The notes under the pieces were generated by a model. The model worked only from the letters and a program-made list of their open reading frames with translations, was not told where the DNA came from and did no database searches. Both the position numbers and the translations under genes were made by a program. This document shows, one piece after another, positions 16,808-25,222 of a stretch of 32,030 bases of DNA. Numbering within the stretch: position 1 is the stretch's first letter; each line of letters opens with the position of its first letter. Origin of the DNA: an uncultured Lachnospiraceae bacterium (lineage in GTDB: Bacteria > Bacillota > Clostridia > Lachnospirales > Lachnospiraceae); assembly GCA_947039785.1 (NCBI GenBank), contig CAMQZX010000015.1, positions 1 through 32,030 on the forward strand, read 5' to 3'.

Positions 16808-17503
16808 TTAACCCGATACTTCAGGAGTAGCCGCTACAACGCCAACGAGCTCGATGACTTCATCCGGTAAAGGCAAATGAGCTTCGGTGTCATCCCCACC
16901 GTACAGAATCTTCTCCAGCTTAGCCAGCTTCTCAGCATCAGTCTCGGTAGAATTCACCACCAGTGTCGAAATCGGTTTCAGCTTCTTGTCATCAACCACG
17001 GTGGACACCTCAACCGGTGTGCTGCTGATCTCCCAAGACATCGTACCGACTTCCGGACTATCGTTGATCGTGCTGTGGGAACCCTCGGAAGGAGACGCCA
17101 GACAACCGTATACCAGATGCAGCTTATAGCCATAATCGGTACCCTCGGTATCATTTCCAATCAAAGACCTGTAGCAAAAACCAAACGGCTTCCTGTTCTG
17201 CTGTCCGGCATATACGCCCGGAGCTACCTCCTTGGAGCCGTCGCACTCGGCAAACTCTTTCGGATACATATATGCCTCAATCGTGGCAGCATACTCTTCC
17301 TCACTCATAAGATTTGCGTAAACCTTATTGTCCGCATATAACTTTTTAGGCTCTGCTCCGGACGGACTGTCATTTACATTCGTCAGTCCATTCCACGCAA
17401 CACCTTTAGGGTACTGTCCCTTGGAGTCCTGAAGATACAAGACGCCTTTATCCACGCCGGTTTCATAAAGTTTCTCACCGACCTGATCCCAAACAAGTTT
17501 CAT
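16808..17503 (-). CDS. Major tail tube protein
   Basis: 231 aa, beginning MKLVWDQVGEKLYETGVDKG, then GAEPKKLYADNKVYANLMSE, EAYMYPKEFAECDGS and FGFCYRSLIGND. This is the pattern of siphophage major tail proteins of the YPKEFAECDG type, which stack as hexameric rings to form the tube. TAGGAGG stands 9 bases before ATG 17503. A C-terminal stretch (PDEVIELVG, then VAATPEVSG) is a short flexible tail. It is followed by a terminator and preceded by a 150-base gap, consistent with separate control of its high expression. Confidence 0.9.
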   Translation of the reverse strand: MKLVWDQVGEKLYETGVDKGVLYLQDSKGQYPKGVAWNGLTNVNDSPSGAEPKKLYADNKVYANLMSEEEYAATIEAYMYPKEFAECDGSKEVAPGVYAGQQNRKPFGFCYRSLIGNDTEGTDYGYKLHLVYGCLASPSEGSHSTINDSPEVGTMSWEISSTPVEVSTVVDDKKLKPISTLVVNSTETDAEKLAKLEKILYGGDDTEAHLPLPDEVIELVGVVAATPEVSG

Positions 17504-17540
17504 AGATTTGTTCCTCCTATCTCAATATTTGAAATTTGTC

Positions 17541-17560
17541 AATATATCTCCCGATATATT
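17541..17560 (-). other. GGGA-tetraloop hairpin upstream of the major tail protein
   Basis: The minus strand reads AATATATC-GGGA-GATATATT, a perfect 8-bp stem closed by a GNRA-type tetraloop. It is about 30 bases before the ribosome-binding site of the major tail protein, in a gap of about 150 bases (17504-17653). It could stabilise or mark the 5' end of the mRNA. No convincing promoter was found with it. Confidence 0.4.
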
Positions 17561-17653
17561 TTTAAATTTTTATATCATCATCCATAAATGGATGGAATGA
17601 TTGGTGATGGTGTTCTGCCGATGTTTTCTGATTTCATTCTCTATAGGAATGCT

Positions 17654-17968
17654 TTAATAGAATAGTGTAAAAACGTAATGGTTCAGATTGTCTTTCTGGT
17701 ACGGTCGGTTAAACTTACAGTTCGGCAACGCAGAAACCTTACCAACAATCTCGCTATCCGGATTTTTATCGATTACCGTCACCGAATACCTCCGATAAGA
17801 CAAATAAACCCCGTCATTTGCATACTGATTGTCGATATCATCAAGACTGTATACAATGGCGGGGTAATTCATCTTAATTGATTCCGGTGGCTGGAAATAA
17901 ACATTTCTGCTTCCAAGGATAGTACACAATATTTCATGCAGCTCAAGTCGCCGCTCCGTTGTCATCAT
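17654..17968 (-). CDS. Tail terminator / tail completion protein
   Basis: 104 aa from ATG 17968, chosen because AGGGGG lies 8 bases upstream. A GTG at 17977 is in frame but lies too close to that site. Motifs include LHEILCTILGSRNVYFQPPE, YPAIVYSLDDIDNQYAND and YSVTVIDKNPDSEIVGKV. The size, the PAIVY pattern and the position directly before the major tail protein fit siphophage tail terminator proteins, which cap the tube and join it to the neck. It overlaps the upstream gene by about 26 bases. Confidence 0.7.
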   Translation of the reverse strand: MMTTERRLELHEILCTILGSRNVYFQPPESIKMNYPAIVYSLDDIDNQYANDGVYLSYRRYSVTVIDKNPDSEIVGKVSALPNCKFNRPYQKDNLNHYVFTLFY

Positions 17969-18275
17969 TGTATACACCCCCTATCGTCAGAATTAACCTT
18001 GGATACTGAACTTCAACATTGGAAATCTTCCACTTTGCTCCCTTAAATCCGACATAGCGCATCGAATGGAAATTCTCATTGGAAAATAGATCGGCGACTA
18101 TACTGATTTCATTTGCAACGCTTATGTCATCATTAAGCGTTGCGGAGCTTTGAAGCCGACGAGTATTCCGAATCAAATCACCGTAATACGGACGCTCGGT
18201 AATCTGCTCTTCCCAAACGCCGGGTCTCGTTTCTACCGTTACAGCATAGCCTATCGGTCCATAGAATTTAGCCAT
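17943..18275 (-). CDS. Head-tail joining / head closure protein
   Basis: 110 aa, beginning MAKFYGPIGYAVTVETRPGV and containing WEEQITERPYYGDLIRN, SVANEISIVADLF and GAKWKISNVEVQYPRLILTI. GGGAGG precedes ATG 18275. The gene lies between the capsid gene and the tail terminator, where head-closure or stopper proteins are encoded. The beta-rich sequence fits such a role, but I recognise it by context and by recurrence in Clostridia phages, not by a defining motif. Confidence 0.65.
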   Translation of the reverse strand: MAKFYGPIGYAVTVETRPGVWEEQITERPYYGDLIRNTRRLQSSATLNDDISVANEISIVADLFSNENFHSMRYVGFKGAKWKISNVEVQYPRLILTIGGVYNDDNGAAT

Positions 18276-18298
18276 TTTAAATTTTCACCTCCCGGACA

Positions 18299-19492
18299 TT
18301 AGCCGCTAACAGACTCGTTCAGCTTCGTCGTTTCTTCCTTCTCCTCGATGACGATAGCAGACTTGATTCTGGTAAGCTGACCGGACTTGCGTGTCTCCAG
18401 CAACGACTGAAGCTGATTGAACTTGATATCGAAGTCTGTGAAGTGGGTCACATCCCCGCCCTTGGAAGCGCCGTATCCATAGTCAGCCATATTCACGCAA
18501 ATCGCGTGCAGCTTGTGCTTAACGCCGTCTGTATCGGTACGAACCTTACCTTCGAACTGCGTAACCTCATAGATATTGTCAACACCCAAGGCCGCAGCAA
18601 GCTCGGTATCGGTCTCGTAAATACGGCGGCCATTACGGTCACGAGCGAGAATCATGGTGTTATGCATATCGGTGGTAATGAACAGGTCGGGCTTACCGGT
18701 ACCACGGAAATCCTTGCGAGCCTTGCGCAGAGCCGTAACTATAGCTTCCGCATAAATGAAACTTTCGCCGAAATACTGTTCGGTGTTGGCACCCTGAAGC
18801 TCCTTTGCCATGGCAGCAAAGTCCACATCCTTGTGAATGGTGTACAGCTCATCGTCAGTCCAGATAGGACGAATCTTGTCCGGGAAAATCTTCTCAGGAT
18901 CGCTCTCCGGACGATCATCACCCAGCATGGTAGCAACTGCCAGCGTTTCCTTTAAAGAAATCTGGTCAATTCCGTACTGGAACTGAACATAATCGAAGTC
19001 CTTGATGTCCACCACATCATCACGATGCAGCTCAGAAGTAACATATACGGTCTGAGGGTCAGTAGTACGCCTTACCAAAGAATAGTTACCGGTAATCTTC
19101 TTCTCTTTTCCTTTCTGATAACCCTTAGCGGCCAATGTATCGATGTTCCGAATGTCCACATGAGAAGTACGAACCCGACCGTGAGGGATTTTCTGAGTCT
19201 TAGCCATAATAGCATCAACCCACCCCATATTATTGGTGATGAGATCAGGAGTACGGCTGGGATGAGCCTCAACATACTCCGGGAACATGCTAGTAATGTT
19301 TCCGTTACCGGTCTGAACAAAGCCGCTGATGTCGGCGTGCTGAAGTCCGTGCTCCTCGCTGTAAATTTGTATGGCGAGCTTGAGCGAACCAACGTTGTTG
19401 GATTTAGCAAGATTCAGAATCTCGCTCTGAGCCACATGAGAGAGAACATTATCCTGAGTCTCACCCTTGTTGGCAAACACATTATGTTTCAT
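18299..19492 (-). CDS. Major capsid protein from an internal start
   Basis: In the same frame as the fusion, AAAGGAGG (19510-19503) lies 10 bases before an ATG at 19492, codon 227, giving a 397-aa protein beginning MKHNVFANKGETQDNVLSHV. This is as good a ribosome-binding site as any in the operon and falls exactly at the border between the acidic linker and the capsid domain. The expected outcome is abundant free capsid protein plus a smaller amount of protease-scaffold-capsid fusion, a nested-gene logic like lambda C/Nu3. The use of this start is inferred from sequence, not shown. Confidence 0.65.
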   Translation of the reverse strand: MKHNVFANKGETQDNVLSHVAQSEILNLAKSNNVGSLKLAIQIYSEEHGLQHADISGFVQTGNGNITSMFPEYVEAHPSRTPDLITNNMGWVDAIMAKTQKIPHGRVRTSHVDIRNIDTLAAKGYQKGKEKKITGNYSLVRRTTDPQTVYVTSELHRDDVVDIKDFDYVQFQYGIDQISLKETLAVATMLGDDRPESDPEKIFPDKIRPIWTDDELYTIHKDVDFAAMAKELQGANTEQYFGESFIYAEAIVTALRKARKDFRGTGKPDLFITTDMHNTMILARDRNGRRIYETDTELAAALGVDNIYEVTQFEGKVRTDTDGVKHKLHAICVNMADYGYGASKGGDVTHFTDFDIKFNQLQSLLETRKSGQLTRIKSAIVIEEKEETTKLNESVSG

Positions 19493-20170
19493 ATCTTCGT
19501 TTCCTCCTTTAGAATCGTCATTGTTATCTTCCTGCTCCCCGTTTTCGCCGAGAGCCATCCCGACCATAGCCAACATCACGTTTTGCTCTTTTTCATCAAG
19601 TTTCTTACAAATCCGGTCAAAGACCTCGCCTACGGTTTCATCGTCTTCTGATGGCTTATCTTTTGATTCACCCGCATCGTTCGGCTTCTTGTCTTTGTTT
19701 TCACCCTCATCATCAGAGTGATAGAGCATGATGTTTTCATTGTAATTGATAATCAGCCCATCCTCGACGGCAACACCGTGATTCATAACTGTATCAATGT
19801 AGGCTCCGGGATTTGCGCCTGCCAGAACGAGGCTCACCTCACGGATAATACCGTGAACGACATCTTTCCCCAGCTGCTTCAATTGATTTGCCGCAATGGA
19901 CAAAGAAACAATGTCCCCATGATAAACCAACTTTTTAGCGGTCTGACCGGATTCCGTATCATTGAACGTACAGTAGGCATAAACCCCGTCATCCCTGTTT
20001 TCCAGCAATGCGTGTCCCAAAACGTTATCCTGAGAATCGTGCTGATGATTCCAAACCAGACTTACAGTCTCGCCATCCTGCTGTTTAAAAGCATTTTTAC
20101 GGATAATTCTTCCGTCGGCGCACTGCAAATCATTTCTTGTGGCCCAGCCACTGAAATCAAATTTTGCCAT
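18299..20170 (-). CDS. Prohead protease fused to HK97-fold major capsid protein
   Basis: 623 aa. Residues 1 to about 150 are an S21-type prohead protease: the VWNHQHD segment with candidate His, the IVSLSIAAN segment with candidate Ser, then GIIREVSLVLAGANPGAYI. Residues about 150-226 are very acidic and lysine-rich (DDEGENKDKKPNDAGESKDK), like a delta/scaffolding domain. Residues 227-623 are an HK97-fold capsid protein with long insertions (SEILNLAKSNNVGSLKLAIQ, KARKDFRGTGKPDLFITTDM and MADYGYGASKGG). AAAGGAGG stands before ATG 20170, which overlaps the portal stop. The protease would cut between the linker and the capsid part during maturation. An internal start (see 18299-19492) allows capsid protein to be made alone. 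Confidence 0.85.
   Translation of the reverse strand: MAKFDFSGWATRNDLQCADGRIIRKNAFKQQDGETVSLVWNHQHDSQDNVLGHALLENRDDGVYAYCTFNDTESGQTAKKLVYHGDIVSLSIAANQLKQLGKDVVHGIIREVSLVLAGANPGAYIDTVMNHGVAVEDGLIINYNENIMLYHSDDEGENKDKKPNDAGESKDKPSEDDETVGEVFDRICKKLDEKEQNVMLAMVGMALGENGEQEDNNDDSKGGNEDMKHNVFANKGETQDNVLSHVAQSEILNLAKSNNVGSLKLAIQIYSEEHGLQHADISGFVQTGNGNITSMFPEYVEAHPSRTPDLITNNMGWVDAIMAKTQKIPHGRVRTSHVDIRNIDTLAAKGYQKGKEKKITGNYSLVRRTTDPQTVYVTSELHRDDVVDIKDFDYVQFQYGIDQISLKETLAVATMLGDDRPESDPEKIFPDKIRPIWTDDELYTIHKDVDFAAMAKELQGANTEQYFGESFIYAEAIVTALRKARKDFRGTGKPDLFITTDMHNTMILARDRNGRRIYETDTELAAALGVDNIYEVTQFEGKVRTDTDGVKHKLHAICVNMADYGYGASKGGDVTHFTDFDIKFNQLQSLLETRKSGQLTRIKSAIVIEEKEETTKLNESVSG
19503..19510 (-). promoter_or_regulatory. 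Internal ribosome-binding site for the capsid protein
   Basis: AAAGGAGG on the minus strand inside the protease-capsid fusion gene, encoding the Lys-Gly-Gly before NED-Met227. The spacing to ATG 19492 is 10 bases. Confidence 0.65.
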
Positions 20171-21413
20171 TTTGATTTTCCTCCTTTATTGTCTGTTTTT
20201 CTAAGTTTCCAGTGTCGCCTCCCGCTGGTTCACTTAAATTTTTGTTCCGAAGTTCATCCGCTTTCGGGTCTTTTGACGGTTTCCATCCGATAATCTGCCG
20301 TGCTTCGTTTGATGTAGCCACCTCATTTCTGGTAAGCTTGTCAACAATCTCGGCAAGTTCTGTAATAGGAACCAGTTTAAACGGATCTCTGAAGAACTTG
20401 ATAGAATGTCGCTGTGACCGAGCTGTTTTAGTCAGAAATTTACGCTTCATCTCGTCTGCGATAGCGGAAACAATCGGCTCAATCATTCGGTTATAATAGT
20501 TGAGCATCGTTTTCTCGTCGGCAGTACCATCCAAAATACTCTGAGTGATTCCTAACTGGCTATATAGCATACTCGTCAAGTATTCAATCTGAGTCATCAG
20601 ATTGTTGCCGACTGGGCGATTCAACTGTGTGATACGCTCCGTTCCATCGGTAAAGGCAATACCATACTTAGAATCCGACAATTGCCGCTCGATATCTTTA
20701 CGCCGATTTTCGGCTTGCAGATGTCTTGCTTCTGTCTTGATAACATACGGAAGTTGAATGATTAAATCCAACTTTCCAGAACTGCTTTGTTCATCAACCG
20801 CATCCAAAAGATTCAGTTTCCGAATAAGTCTTTGCATCGTAGAATTGGGCTCGTTGATGACCACGTACAACGGATTCTCAATAATTGCCACTGCGCTTTT
20901 AGGCAATAAAATATCCTCTTTCTGCCCAGTCTGGTCATTATAGACACGGACTCTGACATGCCGAGGATACCATTCAAGAATCTTTCCGGTTCTCATGGTA
21001 TCGATATCAAAAGAACCTGGCTGTCCACCTTCCGGATTGTCATCCGTATCAACCGGAACAACCGCAACACAACCCTCATCAAACATGGACATAACGATAT
21101 CCTGAATAAAAGAACGTCCAGTTTGGTCTATATTGGCTTCTAACGAAAGACAGTTGTTCAATCCAGAGTTAATAATTTCAAGAAATCGGTCATTTTCATC
21201 CAACTTAACATGCTGAATATTTATTTGTGCTACATCCAATGCAATACGGTTGTATACGGAAGTGACGATAGACCTTTCATTCCCTCTTGTAAGCCGCGGT
21301 CGGTCGGGTCTGTAAGAATAGCCAATTCCAACATCCCGATAATAGCTCTGGGAACTATTATTACGGAAAGCATTCCAAGCATGTCTCAATCTGGAACCAA
21401 CTGCTATCTCCAT
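20157..21413 (-). CDS. Portal protein
   Basis: 418 aa, with GNERSIVTSVYNRIALDVAQ near the N-terminus, a central VAIIENPLYVVINEPNSTMQ and the characteristic helix region TQIEYLTSMLYSQLGITQSI, then DGTADEKTMLNYYNRMIEPI. The C-terminus has EARQIIGWKPSKDPKADELR. This is the phage portal (HK97/SPP1-type core) that forms the dodecameric DNA channel at one capsid vertex. A GGGGGG-rich site precedes ATG 21413. The stop overlaps the start of the protease-capsid gene by 14 bases. Confidence 0.85.
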   Translation of the reverse strand: MEIAVGSRLRHAWNAFRNNSSQSYYRDVGIGYSYRPDRPRLTRGNERSIVTSVYNRIALDVAQINIQHVKLDENDRFLEIINSGLNNCLSLEANIDQTGRSFIQDIVMSMFDEGCVAVVPVDTDDNPEGGQPGSFDIDTMRTGKILEWYPRHVRVRVYNDQTGQKEDILLPKSAVAIIENPLYVVINEPNSTMQRLIRKLNLLDAVDEQSSSGKLDLIIQLPYVIKTEARHLQAENRRKDIERQLSDSKYGIAFTDGTERITQLNRPVGNNLMTQIEYLTSMLYSQLGITQSILDGTADEKTMLNYYNRMIEPIVSAIADEMKRKFLTKTARSQRHSIKFFRDPFKLVPITELAEIVDKLTRNEVATSNEARQIIGWKPSKDPKADELRNKNLSEPAGGDTGNLEKQTIKEENQNGKI

Positions 21414-21431
21414 TTTGATTTTTCACCCCCC

Positions 21432-21884
21432 TTACGCTTTGTCCAGCACTGTTTTCTTATAGGCGACTCTCCCAGAAGCCCAAACTCCATTCCTAAGCTG
21501 CGCCATGTTGTACCCCTCATCAGCAAGCGCCATCATAACGCCCACTTCGCCTCGTTTGGCTACGAACTGTACAACCTTTCCTGACGGAGACCGTAAATTA
21601 GAAACAGATTGGCTCATTAAGTCTGCCATCTTCTTGTTATAAGCATTGATAGCGGATGAGCTTAACTTTCCGGATTTATTTACCGAATTCGGATTGCGCA
21701 AAAGTTCATCGGCATATCGGTTCAGCTCCTTGGAAGACTTTTTTCGAGCCTGTTCTGTGACTTTATCGCTCTTTTTCTTAACCCAGTTCGCATCCTTTTT
21801 ACTGAGGTTTCCCAACTGTGCCGGAGTTCTTCGGATTCCCCATTTCTGTCCGAGGATTCCGTGATGTTTAATGATTTCTGACAA
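21432..21884 (-). CDS. Head-module protein with N-terminal HHG tag
   Basis: 150 aa starting at TTG 21884, supported by AAGGAGGTGA 8 bases upstream. The first 20 residues contain HHGILGQKWGIRRTPAQLG, nearly the same as in the protein at 23657-24172. A lysine-rich helical section (NWVKKKSDKVTEQARKKSS, then RYADELLRN) and a small C-terminal domain with GKVVQFVAKRGEVGVMMALA follow. It lies between large terminase and portal. The tag is known to me from many Clostridia phage head-module proteins, and its function is not established. A minor capsid or scaffold-associated role is inferred from position. Confidence 0.65.
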   Translation of the reverse strand: MSEIIKHHGILGQKWGIRRTPAQLGNLSKKDANWVKKKSDKVTEQARKKSSKELNRYADELLRNPNSVNKSGKLSSSAINAYNKKMADLMSQSVSNLRSPSGKVVQFVAKRGEVGVMMALADEGYNMAQLRNGVWASGRVAYKKTVLDKA

Positions 21885-21899
21885 ATGCGCTCACCTCCT

Positions 21900-23648
21900 T
21901 TAATACTCAAACGCATCTCTGTTTAACTTGTAAGCTATATAGGCGTCCATCATAGCTGCAACACTATCGATCTTCTGGTCCTGTCGCTTTTTAAGCAGTT
22001 TTCGATTACCATTTGTATCTTCAAGGGTAATACAGTTACCCATACAAAAAGTCATCAATGCTTCGTCAAATAAAAGCATCCGCTCCTCGGAAAGTTTCTT
22101 TAACTCACCCAAAGGAACGGATTCTGTCTTTGCCCCCTGTATTACTTTTTCAATTCCAAACGGACCATTCTCAGACGCCCAACGCTCTACAAACTCTTTA
22201 GCATTGTATGGGTCATATCCAAAACAACGGACATCATATTCGACCCGTGCTATATAGTTGTCGAGGTCTTCATAAACCAGCATCATATCCAGAACAGTTC
22301 CCTCCATAACGATAAGGCTACCCTCGGAAATGAATTCTTCATACTTGATTCTCATAGCGCCCGGTAATTTCTTCAAAGTTAATTCTGAAATGTATGCGCG
22401 GGTTTTCACACCGAACGCTCCATTTGGTAATGGAAACAGAAACGTAAAATCACAGAAGTCATCTCCTCTTGATAAATCTCCGCCCATCGCACAAGGCATT
22501 TGCCAGAAATCCCGTCTTCTATGTGGAAGCGTTTCTTCATAAGTGAAGTAATAGGTATAACCCTCCATAGGAAGACCAAATCGCTTTGCCAGAATGTCAT
22601 TTTTTGCGGCGGGCGCATTCTCGGCACGTTCAACATCACGCTGATAAGTGTCATAACTGACAGTCTTCTCAAGATTCGGATTTGCTTTTAGCCACATTTC
22701 AGGTTTACCAACTTCATCAAGCGAATCAAGTTTATACCACCAAATGGAAGTATGTATGTCGGGGTAATCCCCCTTCAATATCTTCATTAACTCCATTTTG
22801 ATTGTATCGCCGCTACCATTACGAACAGTCCCCTCTGAACTCACGGCAACGATAAGGTAGTCATCCACTTTGGCCGCCCCTTGTTCAATAGCGCCAATAG
22901 GGTCTTCTCTGATATCGCCAGATAACCACTCATCAACGGTAGCAACCTTCGGTCTCATACCCTGAAGCTTATCTATTGACATCGGACGAATCTCAAGAAG
23001 CGAATTAGTAAGAAAGTTTTCAATTCCTTTCTTTGTGGACGCAAGCTTCATCCGTTTGGCTTTTGAACCGATTGTATTTTGCAGGGAGCCTTCTGTAAGA
23101 AATTTGAACAGCGGTCCACGAGACCTTGTAATAGCTGTTCGAATAGGGGACATGACCTCTTCTGCCTGTTTCATTGTCGGCGCGGTAGTCATTTGATAAG
23201 TCGTTGATGTGTCAACATTTAAAAAGTAACTTTGGATACAGGATTCGTAGAGGGATTTAGAAGCACCTCGACCAACGATAAGATACTGTTTGTTTATCAG
23301 GCGTTTCTTGATCCACTTCTGTACATAATGTCCGCCGTGACCATCCTCGTTTGGTTCGTATACGCTTCGCTCCTCAAAGTAATACCAACCAAATACGGAT
23401 TCAGCCCATAACTTAAATGTATCAAGAAGCACTAGGTCAGAACCATCAGTTAAGGTAAGTTCTCCCTCGCAGTACCATATCCATCCCTCAACAGCTTCAT
23501 CGTCATAATAGACACCCGGATTCGCAATCAGATCATCAATCCGGTTCATTTCCATTTCGACTTCTCTACAGACAGGTATTTCGCCCCGGAGTACGGCATC
23601 TCGAAACATGCCGTAGTATCGCGGAACGGCAGTGTTTGATAATGCCAT
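21900..23648 (-). CDS. terL: Terminase large subunit
   Basis: 582 aa. The ATPase half has a Walker-A-like YLIVGRGASKS at about residues 122-132, QMTTAPTMKQAEEVMSPIR and a Walker-B VATVDEW at about 235-241. The nuclease half has acidic residues in AMGGDLSRGDDFCDFTF (Asp near 391), FGYDPYNAKEFVERW and KIDSVAAMMDAYIAYKL near the C-terminus. It pumps DNA into the prohead and cuts the concatemer. GAAAGGATGA precedes ATG 23648. Full length for the family. The nearby HNH gene and G-rich site suggest a cos-type packager, which is an inference. Confidence 0.92.
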   Translation of the reverse strand: MALSNTAVPRYYGMFRDAVLRGEIPVCREVEMEMNRIDDLIANPGVYYDDEAVEGWIWYCEGELTLTDGSDLVLLDTFKLWAESVFGWYYFEERSVYEPNEDGHGGHYVQKWIKKRLINKQYLIVGRGASKSLYESCIQSYFLNVDTSTTYQMTTAPTMKQAEEVMSPIRTAITRSRGPLFKFLTEGSLQNTIGSKAKRMKLASTKKGIENFLTNSLLEIRPMSIDKLQGMRPKVATVDEWLSGDIREDPIGAIEQGAAKVDDYLIVAVSSEGTVRNGSGDTIKMELMKILKGDYPDIHTSIWWYKLDSLDEVGKPEMWLKANPNLEKTVSYDTYQRDVERAENAPAAKNDILAKRFGLPMEGYTYYFTYEETLPHRRRDFWQMPCAMGGDLSRGDDFCDFTFLFPLPNGAFGVKTRAYISELTLKKLPGAMRIKYEEFISEGSLIVMEGTVLDMMLVYEDLDNYIARVEYDVRCFGYDPYNAKEFVERWASENGPFGIEKVIQGAKTESVPLGELKKLSEERMLLFDEALMTFCMGNCITLEDTNGNRKLLKKRQDQKIDSVAAMMDAYIAYKLNRDAFEY

Positions 23649-23656
23649 AATTCATT

Positions 23657-24172
23657 TCATCCTTTCAATTCTTTAATTGCAAGGGCAATCGCAAGGGATG
23701 AACTGGTTACAGTTAGTACATCTCCAGCGACATTTAACACCTCTCTTACATACTGCCTCCCTCTTGAGATTGTGGGCTGTGAAACTTCTGCAAAAAGTTT
23801 GTTGTATTGTTGTTCCAACAACTCACGATTGATTTTATCTCTCATTTCTTTGTCGGACATTTTAGAGAGATCCATCTTTATCCTTGTGGGTTTAGGACTA
23901 CTGCTATTCTCCAAATTCTTCATTTCTTTGATTAAATCAGAACTTGTATCAACAAGTTTTTTCTTTCGCTCCGTATCCTCTTTAACCCAACGTTTGGGAT
24001 CAGGGCTGCTCGTATCGATTCGACTATCTTTCTTTTTGGCCAAGTTACTTTTAATATCCCGGTCATATCGCTTTTGCCCTTGTGCAGTCAGTGTTCCATC
24101 TTTATTCTGGTAACGCCGTACTCCCCATTTCTGTCCGAGGATTCCATGATGTGTTAATACACTACTATCCAT
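23657..24172 (-). CDS. Head-module protein with N-terminal HHG tag, paralogous tag
   Basis: 171 aa from ATG 24172 (AGGAGG 9 bases upstream). A longer frame to 24220 only runs over the preceding gene. Residues 3-30 read VLTHHGILGQKWGVRRYQ followed by NKDGTLTAQGQKRYDRD, the classical form of the tag. The rest is strongly charged and helical (KKDSRIDTSSPDPKRWVKED; INRELLEQQYNKLFAEV), with a hydrophobic segment near the C-terminus (VLTVTSSSLAIALAIKEL). It lies directly before large terminase. A minor head protein or internal virion protein is likely; the function is unknown. Confidence 0.65.
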   Translation of the reverse strand: MDSSVLTHHGILGQKWGVRRYQNKDGTLTAQGQKRYDRDIKSNLAKKKDSRIDTSSPDPKRWVKEDTERKKKLVDTSSDLIKEMKNLENSSSPKPTRIKMDLSKMSDKEMRDKINRELLEQQYNKLFAEVSQPTISRGRQYVREVLNVAGDVLTVTSSSLAIALAIKELKG

Positions 24173-24536
24173 TTTGAATTTCCTCCTCTCCATCCGAAGT
24201 CTGAACCGGATCAACGGCAACCATAAGCCGCCACTCCAACTCGCTAATCATCCGATTGATTGATTCGATAACAGCGGAACCAAGCGGCGGATCAAATAAA
24301 AGTTTTACTTTCAGATGTATGTAAGATTTCACGCATTCGATTTTTGATTTCTCAGGAATGAAATCGCTCCATACAGCATTTTTGTCTTCAATTGAGAAAC
24401 CTTCAGAGGGCCCGACACCAAGCTGAGTTAAAATCGAAAACACAGAATTGATGTGCATGATGAGATCGGGATCGAAATGTTCATACTCTTCTACAATTCC
24501 AAGAAGTTTCTTAATTGATGTCAGTATACTCTCCAT
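24165..24536 (-). CDS. Head-tail connector-like protein (gp6-like)
   Basis: 123 aa, beginning MESILTSIKKLLGIVEEYEH. It is all helical, with LIMHINSVFSILTQLGVGPS, VKSYIHLKVKLLFDPPLGSA and SELEWRLMVAVDP. The pattern LLGI-E-FDxDLIMHIN and KLLFDPP is typical of HK97 gp6-like connector proteins, which form the ring under the portal. AGGAGG lies just before ATG 24536. Its location before the large terminase, not after the capsid gene, is a variant arrangement. Confidence 0.7.
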   Translation of the reverse strand: MESILTSIKKLLGIVEEYEHFDPDLIMHINSVFSILTQLGVGPSEGFSIEDKNAVWSDFIPEKSKIECVKSYIHLKVKLLFDPPLGSAVIESINRMISELEWRLMVAVDPVQTSDGEEEIQNG

Positions 24537-24550
24537 TGTGATCCTCCTCT

Positions 24551-24790
24551 TTACGACTGAACAGCGATGTACTTTTTCATGCAGAATCCTTCAAGTCCAG
24601 ATGCCGCACAAACCTTATAAAAATCAGAAGTAGAGTCGCTCTCATCGATCAACACTTCGGAATTTGCCGGAATTGTTCCTAAAACGTCTGCATCACCATC
24701 GGGCTGCTCGCGGACACGAAGATTGTTACAATCAACAACGATTCCAACCAAAGGTTCGCCGGGTTTCATTCCTACCAAATTAGTTTCCAT
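24551..24790 (-). CDS. Small protein with bacterial SH3-like domain
   Basis: 79 aa, METNLVGMKPGEPLVGIVVD, then the SH3-like core NNLRVREQPDGDADVLGTIP and FYKVCAASGLEGFCMKKYIA. The NLRVRxxPxxxxxVLGxIPxxxxV pattern is the bacterial SH3 signature. There is no signal peptide and no catalytic domain, so it may be a capsid decoration or a scaffold for protein-protein contacts rather than a wall-binding protein. GGAGG precedes ATG 24790. It lies between the HNH gene and the connector. Confidence 0.7.
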   Translation of the reverse strand: METNLVGMKPGEPLVGIVVDCNNLRVREQPDGDADVLGTIPANSEVLIDESDSTSDFYKVCAASGLEGFCMKKYIAVQS

Positions 24791-24808
24791 ATTTGTAATC
24801 CTCCTTTA

Positions 24809-25222
24809 CTAATGCCGCCAAGGGCACGTATCATTTCTTCTTCTTTCAACTGGGGGGGTTGTCAGCAGATTTTCATTGCCATAGTGAATTGCATTGTGAG
24901 TTGATAACTTGGTACAGACAACATTGTTCATATCGAATACGCACGGATTTCGATTGAGAATGTCTTCATAGGTTATTGGATTAAGATGATGAATGATGAT
25001 TGAGCTAAATATTTCAAAGCCCTCTACAGCTAAATCACATCCGCCATCTCGAATGATGATTTTATCCCGAAATCTCAACCATCCATCCGAATGATAAAAT
25101 TCCTGATTGAGCCATCTTTTGAAACCAAAAGTTTCTTCACCAATTGTTCCATGAAGTTGAAGATAGCGATACCTTTCTTCGAAGGTTGGTATTTGGATGA
25201 GTTCTGTATATGTCCTAATCAT
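24809..25222 (-). CDS. HNH endonuclease next to terminase
   Basis: 137 aa from ATG 25222 (GGTGGA about 6 bases upstream, and overlapping the end of the small terminase gene). The core motif IIIHHLNPITYEDILN gives the tandem His, and NVVCTKLSTHNAIHYG supplies the Asn and final His of a beta-beta-alpha metal fold. HNH proteins beside terminase genes in HK97-like and cos-type phages assist terminase cutting at the cos site. That role is inferred here from position. The rest (WLNQEFYHSDGWLRFRDKII) resembles the usual N-terminal section of such phage HNH proteins. Confidence 0.8.
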   Translation of the reverse strand: MIRTYTELIQIPTFEERYRYLQLHGTIGEETFGFKRWLNQEFYHSDGWLRFRDKIIIRDGGCDLAVEGFEIFSSIIIHHLNPITYEDILNRNPCVFDMNNVVCTKLSTHNAIHYGNENLLTTPPVERRRNDTCPWRH

